Positions 1 through 9,757 are shown, numbered from the stretch's first letter. The stretch is 64,000 nt of DNA from Clostridiales bacterium (GCA_015069325.1 SVIV01000001.1:232052-296051), one strand, 5' to 3'. Notes: generated by a model from the letters alone, not told the origin. Program-made: numbers and translations.

Positions 1-1
1 A

Positions 2-595
2 AGACTTCACGTTCAATTCTTGGGTGGTTATGAAGACAACACGCCTTGGACATTCGAAGGAATCAATGGTATTATGTCATTTGTAAATAAAGTATGGTCG
101 CTTCAAGATATGATTAAGGGAGAAGAAGTAAGCAGCGAACACGTTTCACTTCTTGCAAGAACAATTAAAAAGGTGGCGGAAGATTTAGAAGCGTTAAGGC
201 TTAATACAGCAATTGCTTCACTTATGTCATTCGTGAAAAAGGTGAAGGAAGATGGTTTTATTACTAAACAAGAATTAAGGCAATTCTTGATCTTACTCAA
301 TCCACTTGCACCTCACGTTTCAAGTGAAGTTTATGAAATTGTGTTTGGCGGGGACATTTTAAATGAATCTTGGCCTACGTATGATGAAAAAAATCTTGTT
401 GATGCTCAAGTTGAAATTGCAGTTCAGGTAAACAGCAAAATTGTAGCAAGAGTGCATATTAATACTGAAAGCAAACAAGATGAAATTCTTGCACAAGTAA
501 AAACAAACGAAAATGTTGCCAAGGCAATTGAAGGAAAAACAATTGTAAAGGAAATTTACGTTCCAGGAAGAATTGTAAACATTATTTGTAAGTAA
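2..595 (+). CDS. leuS: Leucyl-tRNA synthetase, C-terminal part (5' end outside window)
   Basis: LeuRS charges tRNA-Leu with leucine in the cytoplasm. The open frame runs in from the window edge, so the gene is truncated here. The first residues read as the end of the class I catalytic core (His-Val-Gln-Phe-Leu-Gly-Gly-Tyr-Glu, then Pro-Trp-Thr and Phe-Val-Asn-Lys-Val-Trp), matching the LeuRS pattern of G-P-F/Y-E, P-W and F-L-x-R-V-W. The helical anticodon-binding domain follows, and the end has the small C-terminal domain (Val-Gln-Val-Asn-Ser-Lys). A TTG at 20 could be taken as a start but lies inside the conserved block. A strong terminator follows directly. Confidence 0.93.
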   Translation, partial: RLHVQFLGGYEDNTPWTFEGINGIMSFVNKVWSLQDMIKGEEVSSEHVSLLARTIKKVAEDLEALRLNTAIASLMSFVKKVKEDGFITKQELRQFLILLNPLAPHVSSEVYEIVFGGDILNESWPTYDEKNLVDAQVEIAVQVNSKIVARVHINTESKQDEILAQVKTNENVAKAIEGKTIVKEIYVPGRIVNIICK

Positions 596-608
596 AATAA
601 TAAACAAA

Positions 609-636
609 AACTCGCTAATTTTAGCGAGTTTTTTTA
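609..636 (+). terminator. Intrinsic terminator of leuS
   Basis: A perfect 10-bp stem (609-618 with 621-630) around a 2-nt centre, in practice an 8-bp stem with a small loop, is followed by a T run to 635. It lies 14 nt after the leuS stop. Confidence 0.9.
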
Positions 637-660
637 AATACATTAAGAAAAAAGATAACA

Positions 661-692
661 AAAAAAAGACTGCCGTTTGGCAGCCCCTTTTT
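661..692. terminator. Bidirectional terminator between leuS and the acidic membrane protein
   Basis: The stem CTGCC/GGCAG (670-674 with 679-683, extendable by G-T pairs) has A7 on its left and T-rich sequence on its right. It can end the minus-strand gene stopping at 694 and back up the leuS terminator. Confidence 0.75.
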
Positions 693-693
693 A

Positions 694-1842
694 TTATTCT
701 TCGTTATTGTCAGATTCTTCGAGTTCTCTTTTTTTGCGGAGTGCTTCTAAGAATTTTTCAAATTCTTTTTCATCATCAATCATATCGTCATCGCTTTCAT
801 CTGAGATGTCCACATTTTCTTCTTCGCTCGTTTCAGCACCAAGTCTTTCAAGTAAAGCTTCAAATTCTTTTTCTCTATCAGATTCTTCGTCTGAAATTTC
901 AGAATCTTCTGTTTTGTCATTTTCGTCATTCAATTCAGTTTCTTCTTGTGTAGAAATGATATCATCTTCAGGTAATGTAAGATTATCTTCTTCAGAGGCA
1001 ATTGTTTCTTCAATTTCTTCAAGTTCTGCTGTAGTTTCTTCAATTATGTCTTCAGATACATCATCGTTTTCAACAAATTCTTCAATAATTTCTTCTATTG
1101 GTAATTCAACATCTTCAATTGATTCAACATCGTCAAATTGTTCGCTTTCTTCAGCTTCGGTAATTTCTTCAGTTTCTTCTACTTTTGTAAGTTCTGCAAT
1201 TAAATTATCAATTTCATCTTCAATTTCATCTTCAGAAATTTCTTCAATGTTTTCATCTTCAAATTCAGTTGCGATTGATGCGCTTGCTTGAATTTCTTTT
1301 AAAAATTCTTCATCAATAGTCTCTTCTTCAACTTCATCATCTAATTCAGTAATTGCGCTTTCTAATTCTTCTTGTATAGATTCGATTCCTTCAACTTCTT
1401 CAATTTCATTTTCTTCATTGATTTCGTTGTGAGCAAGTAAAATAGCACCTAATGAATCAATGTTTTCTTGCGACTGTTCTGTTTCTTGTTCGATAACATC
1501 TTCGTTTATTTCGTCACATTCTGTTGTATTTTCAGGGTGTTTGTTGTGAAGTGCATTTGCAACAACCACAACCATTACCATTATTATTGCTGCAATCATT
1601 CCACTTACGCAGAAAGATGCAAATTCTTGATCGATGAAAGCAGGTGTAAAACTTAATGCTACAAATATCCAAGAAGCGATAGCAATGAACGGTGCAGTTA
1701 AAGCAAGAAATAATGTTTTTACAAAAGAATCAAATGTCTTTGCATATTTGTTTGCAAGAAGGGTAGTTGCAACAGATGCACAAGTAAATACAATTGCTAA
1801 AAAGAATGCAAAGATTTGTGAAGTAGTCATATAATTAAACAT
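694..1842 (-). CDS. Membrane protein with long glutamate-rich acidic tail
   Basis: The family is not recognised. About 382 residues. The N-terminal 105 residues hold roughly three hydrophobic segments (Ile-Phe-Ala-Phe-Phe-Leu-Ala near residue 10, one near 45-65, and a Val/Met-rich one near 80-100). The remaining ~275 residues are almost entirely Glu, Asp, Ser, Ile and Leu and are probably an intrinsically disordered cytoplasmic tail. The start was set at 1842 because GGAGG lies 5 nt upstream on the minus strand; a TTG four codons earlier overlaps that SD site. It is transcribed towards leuS and divergently from the gene at 1966. An opposite-strand Ser-rich reading frame here is only the complement of the Glu-rich codons. 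Confidence 0.8.
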   Translation of the reverse strand: MFNYMTTSQIFAFFLAIVFTCASVATTLLANKYAKTFDSFVKTLFLALTAPFIAIASWIFVALSFTPAFIDQEFASFCVSGMIAAIIMVMVVVVANALHNKHPENTTECDEINEDVIEQETEQSQENIDSLGAILLAHNEINEENEIEEVEGIESIQEELESAITELDDEVEEETIDEEFLKEIQASASIATEFEDENIEEISEDEIEDEIDNLIAELTKVEETEEITEAEESEQFDDVESIEDVELPIEEIIEEFVENDDVSEDIIEETTAELEEIEETIASEEDNLTLPEDDIISTQEETELNDENDKTEDSEISDEESDREKEFEALLERLGAETSEEENVDISDESDDDMIDDEKEFEKFLEALRKKRELEESDNNEE

Positions 1843-1926
1843 ATAAACCTCCAATTTGTTGACCTTAGTCTAACATATAATTTATTGTTTGTCAATATTT
1901 GTTTTCTTTTTTTGTTGAAAAATGTT

Positions 1927-1965
1927 TTGATTTTTTTGTCTTTTAGGTTATACTAAGAATGTAGT
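1927..1965 (+). promoter_or_regulatory. Promoter with very short leader for the gene at 1966
   Basis: TTGATT (1927-1932), a 16-nt spacer and TATACT (1949-1954) predict a start site near 1961, about 5 nt before the ATG. No SD sequence is present. Confidence 0.65.
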
Positions 1966-2901
1966 ATGGATTTAGAAGTTGTAAGTAAAAACAAGAAACG
2001 AATCATAGCGATGGTTTTTCTTCTTTTAGGTATGTTGGCAATTGATGGGATTGCCTGTGTTTTTATGCTTAATTATAATACATTTTTACCATCAGCGCCA
2101 ATAATATTAGATGATGGTAAGTCGATTTTGATTACAACATCAATTAATGAAAATTATTTAGGTTATCGCTTTAGATTTATGTCAACAGATGAAGAAGACG
2201 TTTTGATTGAGTCAGCGGCAAACACACTTACTGATGCTCAGCTTGAAGAGAGTGGATTGATTCTTGGTAAAACCTATCGAGTATCCGTTTGCTATATGGG
2301 AGAAACTGAGGCTGCCGGCACTGGATACGGCGAAAGTGTGAGTTGGGTTTATTCTAAAGTTTTAGATAAACCTGAAATATCAATTGATGAGATAAATCAA
2401 GTTATCTCTTGGACGGAAGTAGAAAATGCAGATTATTATGTTGTGCATTATAAAAATGGCTCATCGTTTGTTAGTCAAAAATACTATTCATTAAGTTTTG
2501 ATTACAGCAGTTGGGTAGGTGGGGACAAGGAATTTTATGTTGTTGCACATTCTAATAACAGTGCATACAGGTGCAGCCAAGTTTCAGAAAAATTGAAATT
2601 TCAACACAAATATCGTATGCTTCAGGTTTCCAGTGCAACATTTAATTCTTCAAATTTCTATTTATCAGTTGTATTACAAGAACAAATATCATACATTGAA
2701 GTTGATATAAACGGCAAATCTTATGTTGTAAAATTACCTGAGTATAAATATAACTATACTTCTCATTTATATCAATATGAAGGCATCAATTTGAAGACAG
2801 TTTATAAAGAAGGTGCAACTATTAAAGTGAAACCATACCCATCAAATGACCATATGTCTTATAAAGGGGATTGGTTTACAGTTATAATTAATAATGATTA
2901 A
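1966..2901 (+). CDS. Membrane-anchored protein with fibronectin type III-like domains
   Basis: No specific family recognised. 311 residues. Residues 1-12 are basic, residues ~13-36 form one membrane anchor, and the rest is extracellular. The outer part has two or three beta-sandwich-like segments; the Trp-Thr-Glu-Val-Glu-Asn-Ala-Asp-Tyr-Tyr-Val-Val-His-Tyr stretch (~150-165) is typical of FN3 domains. The ATG has no SD and lies only about 5 nt from the predicted transcription start. It sits just upstream of the germination operon (41 bp gap), so a spore or envelope role is possible but is only inferred from position. Confidence 0.75.
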   Translation: MDLEVVSKNKKRIIAMVFLLLGMLAIDGIACVFMLNYNTFLPSAPIILDDGKSILITTSINENYLGYRFRFMSTDEEDVLIESAANTLTDAQLEESGLILGKTYRVSVCYMGETEAAGTGYGESVSWVYSKVLDKPEISIDEINQVISWTEVENADYYVVHYKNGSSFVSQKYYSLSFDYSSWVGGDKEFYVVAHSNNSAYRCSQVSEKLKFQHKYRMLQVSSATFNSSNFYLSVVLQEQISYIEVDINGKSYVVKLPEYKYNYTSHLYQYEGINLKTVYKEGATIKVKPYPSNDHMSYKGDWFTVIINND

Positions 2902-2925
2902 AAATAAATAAGATTAGACATACTA
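2896..2925 (+). promoter_or_regulatory. Possible forespore (sigma-G type) promoter of the ger operon
   Basis: CATACTA at 2919-2925 fits the sigma-G -10 pattern. GATTA at 2896-2900, 18 nt upstream, is a one-mismatch -35. Sigma-G drives gerA operons in Bacillus. A GATTAG/CTAATC inverted repeat overlaps the -10. Weak evidence taken alone. Confidence 0.4.
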
Positions 2926-2942
2926 ATCCAAAAGGAGAAAGT

Positions 2943-4364
2943 ATGTCTAATTTTTTGTTGCAAAGAGTTGAAGATATAAAGCAAGAGTTGTCAAATAGCA
3001 GCGATATGGGGAGTAGGATATTCAAAAAAGATGGTCAAACACTTGCTTTGTTATTTTTAAAAAGCATTATAAATCAAGAACTTTTGTCAAGTGCAGTTTA
3101 TTTTCCGTTGCAAACGTTTGAGAAAAAATTTACAATTGAAAATATAAATGAAACAATATTAAAATGTGCTGATGTTCAAGAAATTCAAGAAAGTGAAATT
3201 ATAAATGAAATATTAAATGGTAAGGTGATTATTCTTGCAGATTTTGATGAGAAAGTGCTTAGTTTGGATTTATATCAAGTGCCTGTAAGATTGCCTTCCG
3301 AACCGCCTACATCTCCCGTTCTGCAAGGGCCACGAGAAGGTTTTGTTGAAGATTATCAAACAAATATGACGTTGCTTAGAAGACGCATAAAATCTCCAGA
3401 TTTGGTATTTAAAACTATTGAAATAGGCTCTCTTTCCCAAACAAAAGTTACAATATGTTATATAAAAGGAATTGCAAGGCAAGATATTGTTGAAAAAGTG
3501 AAAGATAAACTTAAAAGAATTAAGATTGATGGAATTTTAGATTCCTACTATGTCCTTTCGTTTTTGGAAGAAAGACCAAATTCTTTGTTTAAACAAATAG
3601 GCAACAGCGAAAAGCCGGATATTGTTTCTGCGAAGATGCTTGAAGGCAAAGTTGCAATCATAGTAGATAATTCTCCCATCGTCCTTACTGTCCCATTTAT
3701 TTTTATCGAAGATTTGCAAAGTAGTAATGATTATTACACAAATCATCATTATTCGTCTTTTGTGAGAATAATAAGAGTTGTTGGCCTTTTGATTGCTATC
3801 ATTGCATCTGGTTTTTACATATCACTTCAATTATATCATTACAATATAATTCCGTTGAATTTTCTTATAACCATTGCTGATACAACACAAGGGCTTCCTT
3901 TTACGCCATTTTTAGAGATTTTGTTTATCTTTTTGTTGTTTCAAATTTTGTATGAAGTCAGTTTGCGTTTGCCTAGTTATTTGGGGCTTGCAACTTCAGT
4001 AGTCGGTGCTTTAATTTTAGGGGATACTGGTGTAAAAGCGGGGCTAATTTCTCCGCCTGCGGTTATTATTGTGGCACTTTCCAAAATAGCATTATATACA
4101 ATTCCCGAACAATCATCTCAAATTACAGTTTTACAATTCCTTTTCATTATAATAGGTGGTTCACTTGGCCTTGCAGGGATAATTGCAGGAATGGTTTATA
4201 TTGTCAACTATCTTAACACTATTGATAGTTATGGCACGCCATATTTAGCGCCATATAGTCCACGTATTCCACGTGATTTAAATGATGCAGTGTTTGCAAG
4301 TTCTCCTTCCCAGCAAAAGTATCGCCCCAAAACATTTAAAACACAAGACGAGGTGAGAAAATGA
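2943..4364 (+). CDS. gerAA: Spore germinant receptor subunit A (GerA family)
   Basis: This is the A subunit of the inner-membrane nutrient receptor that triggers spore germination. At 473 residues it has the usual family length. The N-terminal ~270 residues form the soluble domain, with the family signature regions 'Val-Arg-Leu-Pro-Ser-Glu-Pro' and 'Gln-Gly-Pro-Arg-Glu-Gly-Phe-Val-Glu-Asp' (~118-138). Four to five membrane segments follow between ~275 and 430, including the conserved 'Leu-Pro-Phe-Thr-Pro' region. AGGAG lies 6 nt before the ATG. The gerB start overlaps its stop by 4 nt (ATGA), so the subunits are translationally coupled. Confidence 0.95.
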   Translation: MSNFLLQRVEDIKQELSNSSDMGSRIFKKDGQTLALLFLKSIINQELLSSAVYFPLQTFEKKFTIENINETILKCADVQEIQESEIINEILNGKVIILADFDEKVLSLDLYQVPVRLPSEPPTSPVLQGPREGFVEDYQTNMTLLRRRIKSPDLVFKTIEIGSLSQTKVTICYIKGIARQDIVEKVKDKLKRIKIDGILDSYYVLSFLEERPNSLFKQIGNSEKPDIVSAKMLEGKVAIIVDNSPIVLTVPFIFIEDLQSSNDYYTNHHYSSFVRIIRVVGLLIAIIASGFYISLQLYHYNIIPLNFLITIADTTQGLPFTPFLEILFIFLLFQILYEVSLRLPSYLGLATSVVGALILGDTGVKAGLISPPAVIIVALSKIALYTIPEQSSQITVLQFLFIIIGGSLGLAGIIAGMVYIVNYLNTIDSYGTPYLAPYSPRIPRDLNDAVFASSPSQQKYRPKTFKTQDEVRK

Positions 4365-5443
4365 GAGCAAAAATTTCTGTTCGGCAAACGGGGATATTAA
4401 TCGTTTTATGTTTGCTTTCAAACAAACTATTGTTGTTGCCATCATTAATGTTTGAATCTTCAGGCGTTGATAGTATTATTTCGCTTATCATCGCTTTTAG
4501 TGTCGAACTGGCTATAATTCCAATATTTATTCACCTGAAAACGAAATATCCGAATGTATCATTTTATGAAATTGTTCAATTGCACCTAGGGAAAATAGTT
4601 GTTAAAATCCTTTTTGTTGCCATTATGCTCTTTATGTTTTTAAAGGCAATATTAACTTTCGGTATAGTTTATGCTTATTTTAAGCAGGAAATATATCAGG
4701 AAGAATTTTTGTTTTTAATTTTAATCTGTATGCTTCCTGTGCTTACGCACGGTGTAATGTCCGGACTACGAGCAATTTCTCGCACAATGGAGTTTTTCTT
4801 TTATCTTTTAATTGCTGGCTTTTTAGTTTGTTTAGCAATGTCGCTGTTTACATCTATTACTGTTCCTGTGTTTTTTACAAATAGTATAGATTCCATATTT
4901 TCTTCAGCTTTTAAATATTTCATAGTTTTTGATGATTTTTTGTTGCTTTTTGTGATTATGGATAGGATTGATTTTAAAAAAGGGCAGGAGAAAAAAATAT
5001 ATTTGTATGTTTTTCTAGGAATAGGTTTGGTATTATCACTATTTATCTTTTTTTATTCAAAATATCCTGTTACTGCATTTATGCACGATAATGCTTTATC
5101 CGATTTGTTGGTTTTTTCAGTGCAGTTTAGTGCTATTGGCAGATTAAATATAATTGCAATGATAACAATTATGCTTATCACTCTTTTCCAAATGGAGATT
5201 TATTGTTATGGTTTTTGTCAAAGTTTTGAATACCTGTTTCCTAAATTAAATAAGAAATACGCAGTAACTGTGTTCGATTTATTCGTAATTGTTGTTTTTA
5301 ATTTGTATGTGGGAAGCCATACAGATATCGTTGATGGTGCAAGTGGGTGGTTTTCAATTTTTGCACTTGCTTTAGGCATCGCGCTTGCTGTGATATCAAT
5401 TTTGCTATGTTTGTTAAGGAGAAAAGATGAAAACAAAAATTAA
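4361..5443 (+). CDS. gerAB: Spore germinant receptor subunit B (amino-acid permease-like)
   Basis: This is the integral membrane B subunit of the germinant receptor, related to APC-superfamily transporters and usually the ligand-recognising subunit. Its 360 residues contain about ten hydrophobic segments, from 'Gln-Thr-Gly-Ile-Leu-Ile-Val' near the N-terminus to a basic C-terminal end. The conserved Gly-Leu-Arg-Ala-Ile-Ser-Arg loop occurs near residue 135. It overlaps gerA by 4 nt and gerC by 17 nt, as in a tightly coupled A-B-C operon. Confidence 0.93.
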   Translation: MRAKISVRQTGILIVLCLLSNKLLLLPSLMFESSGVDSIISLIIAFSVELAIIPIFIHLKTKYPNVSFYEIVQLHLGKIVVKILFVAIMLFMFLKAILTFGIVYAYFKQEIYQEEFLFLILICMLPVLTHGVMSGLRAISRTMEFFFYLLIAGFLVCLAMSLFTSITVPVFFTNSIDSIFSSAFKYFIVFDDFLLLFVIMDRIDFKKGQEKKIYLYVFLGIGLVLSLFIFFYSKYPVTAFMHDNALSDLLVFSVQFSAIGRLNIIAMITIMLITLFQMEIYCYGFCQSFEYLFPKLNKKYAVTVFDLFVIVVFNLYVGSHTDIVDGASGWFSIFALALGIALAVISILLCLLRRKDENKN

Positions 5444-6686
5444 TCGAATATTTAAAAATCCAATGCTTATAGTTTTATTGTTAGTTTTAATCTTGTTTAC
5501 CCCACAAGGATTATATTCGCCAGGTCAAAGTAGAGAGATTGCAGTGGTTGTCGCACTTGGGTTTGATTTTGCCCCAGAAGGATATGAAGTGTCGCTGCTT
5601 ACCTTTATCCCTAAAGCAAATCAAACCTTTAAAGAAGTAAATTCAGTTGTTTCTGGCAAGGGAGAGAATATATCGCAAGCATTATATAATGCACAAATCG
5701 CACTAGGCAAACGAGTAGGCCTTTCTCACGTGCAGACAACTGTTTTAAGTGAACAATTATTAAAGGAGAATGTTCCGTCAATTGTAGATTATCTTACAAG
5801 ACTTGCAGCCCTTTCATCAAGCACTGTTTTTATAGGAACAAATGGCTCTGCGAAGGAACTTTTGTCACTTTCATCGAAGCTTGAAGATGGAATAGGGCTT
5901 GATCTTGAACAAGTTATTGGTTTTAATTCAGTTCGTATTTTTTCGTCAGAGACTTCATTAGAAGAATTTTACAAGGGGTTTTATGGAAGAAGCCACTCTT
6001 CTTTAATAGGGTATTTGCCAGTGATTGAAGGCGAAGAAAACAAACAAGGGTCTATTATTGCAGAGGGAGCAACATCGGGTGGCGGCTCGATTTCGGACAG
6101 TGGAGTCGAAGGAGAAGGCGGAAATTCTGGTGGTAAAGAAAAAAGCAAATACATTCTCAATTCTGGGCAAGCAGTGCTTTTAAAAAATGGCGAAATGGTT
6201 GAATTATTGTCATTAGAACAAGTCAACAGTATTAATTTAATCAATAACAACACAAAAGGTCAGATTATAAGGATTGATGATGCAGAGATAGATGGTGAGA
6301 CGCATAATATAAGTTATCGAATAAGAGAAAAATCTGTTAAAATTGCTACAAAATTTGAAAATGGTTATCCTGTTTTGCAGGCAAACATTAATCTTGGAAT
6401 GGAACTTATGGAAATAAATGGACAGCATCAGGATTTAGTCGTTCGTAGTGAGTTTAGTAATCTAACGCCGGAAATTATATCCAAAATTGAGTATAAACTG
6501 AGAAAAGAATTTAAAGAAGTAGTTGATATTTTGCAGAAAAATAGCGCAGATGTTTTAGGCGTAGGAGATTTGTTTTTCAAGTATCGCAGAAAAGAGTATT
6601 TGTCATTTATCAAAAATTTAGAAAGTGAAGATGCGTTTATAAAAGATGTCCTTTTTCAACTTAAATTTAACATTGAGCCAAACTAA
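5427..6686 (+). CDS. gerAC: Spore germinant receptor subunit C (Ger(x)C family), apparently without a lipobox
   Basis: Subunit C of the germinant receptor; 419 residues with the family pattern 'Arg-Glu-Ile-Ala-Val-Val-Val-Ala-Leu-Gly-Phe-Asp' after the hydrophobic N-terminus. GerC proteins are normally lipoproteins, but here the segment at ~13-33 ends Leu-Tyr-Ser-Pro-Gly-Gln-Ser with no cysteine, so the protein would stay membrane-anchored or be cleaved by a normal signal peptidase. A Gly/Ser-rich stretch at ~210-235 separates domain 1 from the rest. The SD AAGGAG and start lie inside gerB. No clear terminator follows. Confidence 0.9.
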   Translation: MKTKINRIFKNPMLIVLLLVLILFTPQGLYSPGQSREIAVVVALGFDFAPEGYEVSLLTFIPKANQTFKEVNSVVSGKGENISQALYNAQIALGKRVGLSHVQTTVLSEQLLKENVPSIVDYLTRLAALSSSTVFIGTNGSAKELLSLSSKLEDGIGLDLEQVIGFNSVRIFSSETSLEEFYKGFYGRSHSSLIGYLPVIEGEENKQGSIIAEGATSGGGSISDSGVEGEGGNSGGKEKSKYILNSGQAVLLKNGEMVELLSLEQVNSINLINNNTKGQIIRIDDAEIDGETHNISYRIREKSVKIATKFENGYPVLQANINLGMELMEINGQHQDLVVRSEFSNLTPEIISKIEYKLRKEFKEVVDILQKNSADVLGVGDLFFKYRRKEYLSFIKNLESEDAFIKDVLFQLKFNIEPN

Positions 6687-6741
6687 AATTGTCGAATAAG
6701 AAAATAATCTTCATAAAATGTAAAAAAAAGTCCTTTAAAAG

Positions 6742-6770
6742 TTGTCAAGAGCAAAAAAATGTGATACAAT
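6742..6770 (+). promoter_or_regulatory. Promoter of ftsH
   Basis: TTGTCA (6742-6747), a 17-nt spacer and TACAAT (6765-6770). An AAAGGAGG SD lies just before the ATG at 6799. Confidence 0.75.
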
Positions 6771-6798
6771 ATCTTGTGAATATTTAAAGGAGGAATAA

Positions 6799-9036
6799 AT
6801 GGAAGAAAAACAGCAAAAACCAAAATTTAAAATTTCCTATATTTTAATGCTAATCCTTCTTCTTGCACTTGCCGTTATGGTGCTTTCTAATAATGGCTAT
6901 AAAGGGGAATTTTTAAGTGGCGGCGAAGTTGAAATTCAACAGTTGATTGATGGGACGCACACAGACAAAGAAGGGAAAAAGGAACAACTTGTTGAATATT
7001 ACTCAGATGGGGCAACTATTTATTTTTTAATAGAAAATTCTAAATATGCTACATCTTTTCCAGAATATAGTGATTATCATTATGTTTGCAGGACTGAAGA
7101 AGTTTTAAATAACATTCTTGATGCAATTGATGCACACAATTCTAAGGAAGGACAAACTATTTTCATTAAAGATGCAGGCATTGCTGTTGCAGGCACAAAT
7201 TGGTGGGATATCATTTATCCAGTGCTTTATATCGGATTTTCAGTCTTTATGGTGTTTATGATTTTCAGACTTCTGGGCTCTTCAAATAAAGGAGCTATGA
7301 ATTTTGGAAAATCAAAAGCAAGGGCATACACAACAAGTAAAGTTCGCTTCAACGATATTGCTGGCACTGAAGAAGAAAAAGAAGAACTTAAAGAAATTGT
7401 AGAATTTTTAAAAGCACCTAAAAAGTTTACTGACCTTGGTGCAAGAATTCCTAAAGGAGTTTTGCTTGTAGGACACCCAGGAACAGGTAAAACGTTACTT
7501 GCAAGGGCCGTTGCTGGTGAAGCAAATGTGCCATTTATATCAATAAGTGGTTCTGACTTTGTTGAAATGTTTGTTGGTGTGGGTGCATCAAGAGTGCGCG
7601 ATCTGTTTGATCAAGCAAAGAAAAATAAACCTTGTATTGTATTTATCGATGAAATCGATGCCGTTGGTCGTCAAAGGGGAGCGGGCTTAGGTGGCGGAAA
7701 CGACGAAAGAGAACAAACGTTAAATCAACTTCTTGTTGAAATGGATGGTTTTGAAGCAAACGAAGGAATTATTGTTCTTGCCGCAACAAATAGAAGTGAT
7801 GTTTTAGACCCAGCACTTATGAGACCGGGCAGATTTGACAGGCAAATTTATGTTAATATCCCAGACGTAAAGGGCAGAGAAGGAATTTTAAAAATTCACG
7901 CAAGAAATAAACCACTTGATGAAAGCGTTGATTTTGCTACACTTGCAAAAATTACAGTAGGATTTACAGGTGCAGATATCGAAAATATGCTAAACGAAGC
8001 AGCCATTTTAGCCGCTAGAGAAGGCAGACCTAAAATTACAATGACAGATATTACAGAAGGCATTAATAAAGTTACTATGGGGCCACAAAAGAAAAGTCGT
8101 TTAGTTACTGAAAAAGATAGAAAAATCACAGCTTATCACGAATCTGGGCACGCAATTTTAGCAGCAAAATTAAAACATTCTGACTCAGTGCAAGAAGTGT
8201 CAATTATCCCACGTGGAATGGCAGGTGGATACACTATGCAAAGACCAGAAAATGACAATTCTTATCGCAGTTACAATTACCTTATGGACGAAATTGCAGT
8301 TTGTATGGGTGGAAGAATTGCTGAACAAATCATATTTAAAGATATTACTACCGGCGCGTCAAGCGATATAAATCAAGCAACAAAGATTGCAAGAAAAATG
8401 GTTTACAACTATGGAATGAGCAAAAAATTAGGATTTTTAAGCTTAGACTCTGAAGGTATGGTGTTTATCGGAAGAGATTATCAAACTAAGAATGATTTTT
8501 CAGAAAAACTCGCAGCGGAAGCTGATGAAGAAGTGAGAAAAATTTTAAATTCAAATTATGAAAGAGCATTAAAATTACTTACAGAAAATGAAAATCTGCT
8601 TCACGAAATGGCAAACCTTCTTCTTGATCAAGAAACAATTAATAAAGAAGAAGTTGATATGCTTCTTGACGGAAAAGATGCAGAAGAAATAGCTGCTTAT
8701 ATGAAAGAAAGAGCAGAAAAACAAAGGGCTAAAGAAGCAGAAATCAAAAAGGCTCAAGAAAAAGAAAAAAGGAAACAACTTCTTGAACAAAAAGTTAAAG
8801 AAGGAGAAAAACTTGTTTTGGCAGGAATAATCACTCAAGAAGAGTTTGATGCAATTAAACAAAAGTATCAAGCAGAGCTCGAAGAAAAAGTAGCTATCGA
8901 AGAAAAGCAAGTAGAAATAAAACTTAATAGTGGTGTTTCATTAGACGAGAAAGAAGAAAAGCCAAAACAAACAAGAAAAAGAACAACAAAAAAAGAAACA
9001 ACAGAAGATGACGACAAGGGAGAAGACCAAAAATGA
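6799..9036 (+). CDS. ftsH: ATP-dependent zinc metalloprotease FtsH with SHOCT-like C-terminal extension
   Basis: Membrane-bound AAA+ protease that unfolds and degrades misassembled membrane proteins and short-lived regulators. 745 residues, about 100 more than usual. Order: membrane segment ~11-27; external domain; second membrane segment ~133-156; AAA module with Walker A Gly-His-Pro-Gly-Thr-Gly-Lys-Thr (225-232), Walker B Phe-Ile-Asp-Glu-Ile-Asp and the arginine-finger region; zinc motif His-Glu-Ser-Gly-His (447-451) and third-ligand Asp in Gly-Ala-Ser-Ser-Asp (D523). From ~620 there is a charged helical tail containing '[10 protein letters not shown]' (~673-682), which resembles a SHOCT motif, and then a Lys/Asp-rich end. 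The next gene overlaps by 4 nt. Confidence 0.96.
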   Translation: MEEKQQKPKFKISYILMLILLLALAVMVLSNNGYKGEFLSGGEVEIQQLIDGTHTDKEGKKEQLVEYYSDGATIYFLIENSKYATSFPEYSDYHYVCRTEEVLNNILDAIDAHNSKEGQTIFIKDAGIAVAGTNWWDIIYPVLYIGFSVFMVFMIFRLLGSSNKGAMNFGKSKARAYTTSKVRFNDIAGTEEEKEELKEIVEFLKAPKKFTDLGARIPKGVLLVGHPGTGKTLLARAVAGEANVPFISISGSDFVEMFVGVGASRVRDLFDQAKKNKPCIVFIDEIDAVGRQRGAGLGGGNDEREQTLNQLLVEMDGFEANEGIIVLAATNRSDVLDPALMRPGRFDRQIYVNIPDVKGREGILKIHARNKPLDESVDFATLAKITVGFTGADIENMLNEAAILAAREGRPKITMTDITEGINKVTMGPQKKSRLVTEKDRKITAYHESGHAILAAKLKHSDSVQEVSIIPRGMAGGYTMQRPENDNSYRSYNYLMDEIAVCMGGRIAEQIIFKDITTGASSDINQATKIARKMVYNYGMSKKLGFLSLDSEGMVFIGRDYQTKNDFSEKLAAEADEEVRKILNSNYERALKLLTENENLLHEMANLLLDQETINKEEVDMLLDGKDAEEIAAYMKERAEKQRAKEAEIKKAQEKEKRKQLLEQKVKEGEKLVLAGIITQEEFDAIKQKYQAELEEKVAIEEKQVEIKLNSGVSLDEKEEKPKQTRKRTTKKETTEDDDKGEDQK

Positions 9037-9722
9037 CAGACACAGTAAAACACAGTGATAATGTAAATCACATTTTAGATAGCGTAAGCGATAAAATTAT
9101 TGCTAAGAGAAAATTAAAAAAGACAATAATATATTCAGTTATATTATCTGTTGTAGTAGTTTTATCTTCAGTGATAATTATGCTTGCAAGTATTAATGCA
9201 AATCTTCAACCAAACTTTTTGCAAGGTGCAGATGCCTATAGAGTTTATATCTCTAATGTAGAAAAAAGTTATATCGACGAAGACAGCAAAAACTATGAAA
9301 AATTCTTAGAAGAATACAATGGACAATTTTACACTTCAATCTTAGCAGGAATGTTTACAGGCAGATTATCTGCTTATGAAATTCAAGAAACAAACACTCA
9401 ATTTTACAGCAATAATGCAGAAAAGTCAGGTATGAGTTCTACTTTAAAATCAGAACTTGGAAGCAATTACATTAAACTTATTTTCAATCAAGAAAGAAAT
9501 GTGCTTAATAAGAATGGAAGCATATATTACAGCAAAGAATACACAAAAGACCAGTATGAATTAAAGTTTAAAGATTGCTACTTAAAACTTGATAGTGAAG
9601 ACACCGACACAATGACTTTTTATCTTGGCACACAGGATCCTGATTGGGGGAATAAGACTGTTATAACAAAAATTGTAGTTAAAGCAAGTTCATTCGGATT
9701 ATATGAATATTTTACTGCTTAA
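9033..9722 (+). CDS. Single-pass membrane protein coupled to ftsH
   Basis: Not recognised. 229 residues: a cytoplasmic N-terminus (~1-30), one membrane helix (~32-53), and an outside domain rich in Tyr, Asn and Ser with no cysteines apart from one near residue 190. The start codon overlaps the ftsH stop (ATGA), so translation is coupled and a functional link to FtsH, as adaptor, inhibitor or substrate, is plausible but inferred. A strong terminator follows immediately. Confidence 0.8.
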   Translation: MTDTVKHSDNVNHILDSVSDKIIAKRKLKKTIIYSVILSVVVVLSSVIIMLASINANLQPNFLQGADAYRVYISNVEKSYIDEDSKNYEKFLEEYNGQFYTSILAGMFTGRLSAYEIQETNTQFYSNNAEKSGMSSTLKSELGSNYIKLIFNQERNVLNKNGSIYYSKEYTKDQYELKFKDCYLKLDSEDTDTMTFYLGTQDPDWGNKTVITKIVVKASSFGLYEYFTA

Positions 9723-9727
9723 CAAAA

Positions 9728-9757
9728 AAAGTTCTACGTTTCGTAGGACTTTTTTTT
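9728..9757 (+). terminator. Terminator of the ftsH operon
   Basis: An 11-bp stem with one mismatch (9728-9738 with 9742-9752), loop TTT, followed by T8. Confidence 0.9.

Noticed and set aside
677-1291. Plus-strand serine-rich reading frame of 204 codons
   Set aside because: It is the complement of the Glu-rich tail of the minus-strand gene at 694-1842 (GAA/GAG codons read as TTC/CTC and shifted to TCT/TCA). It has no SD and the real gene has one.
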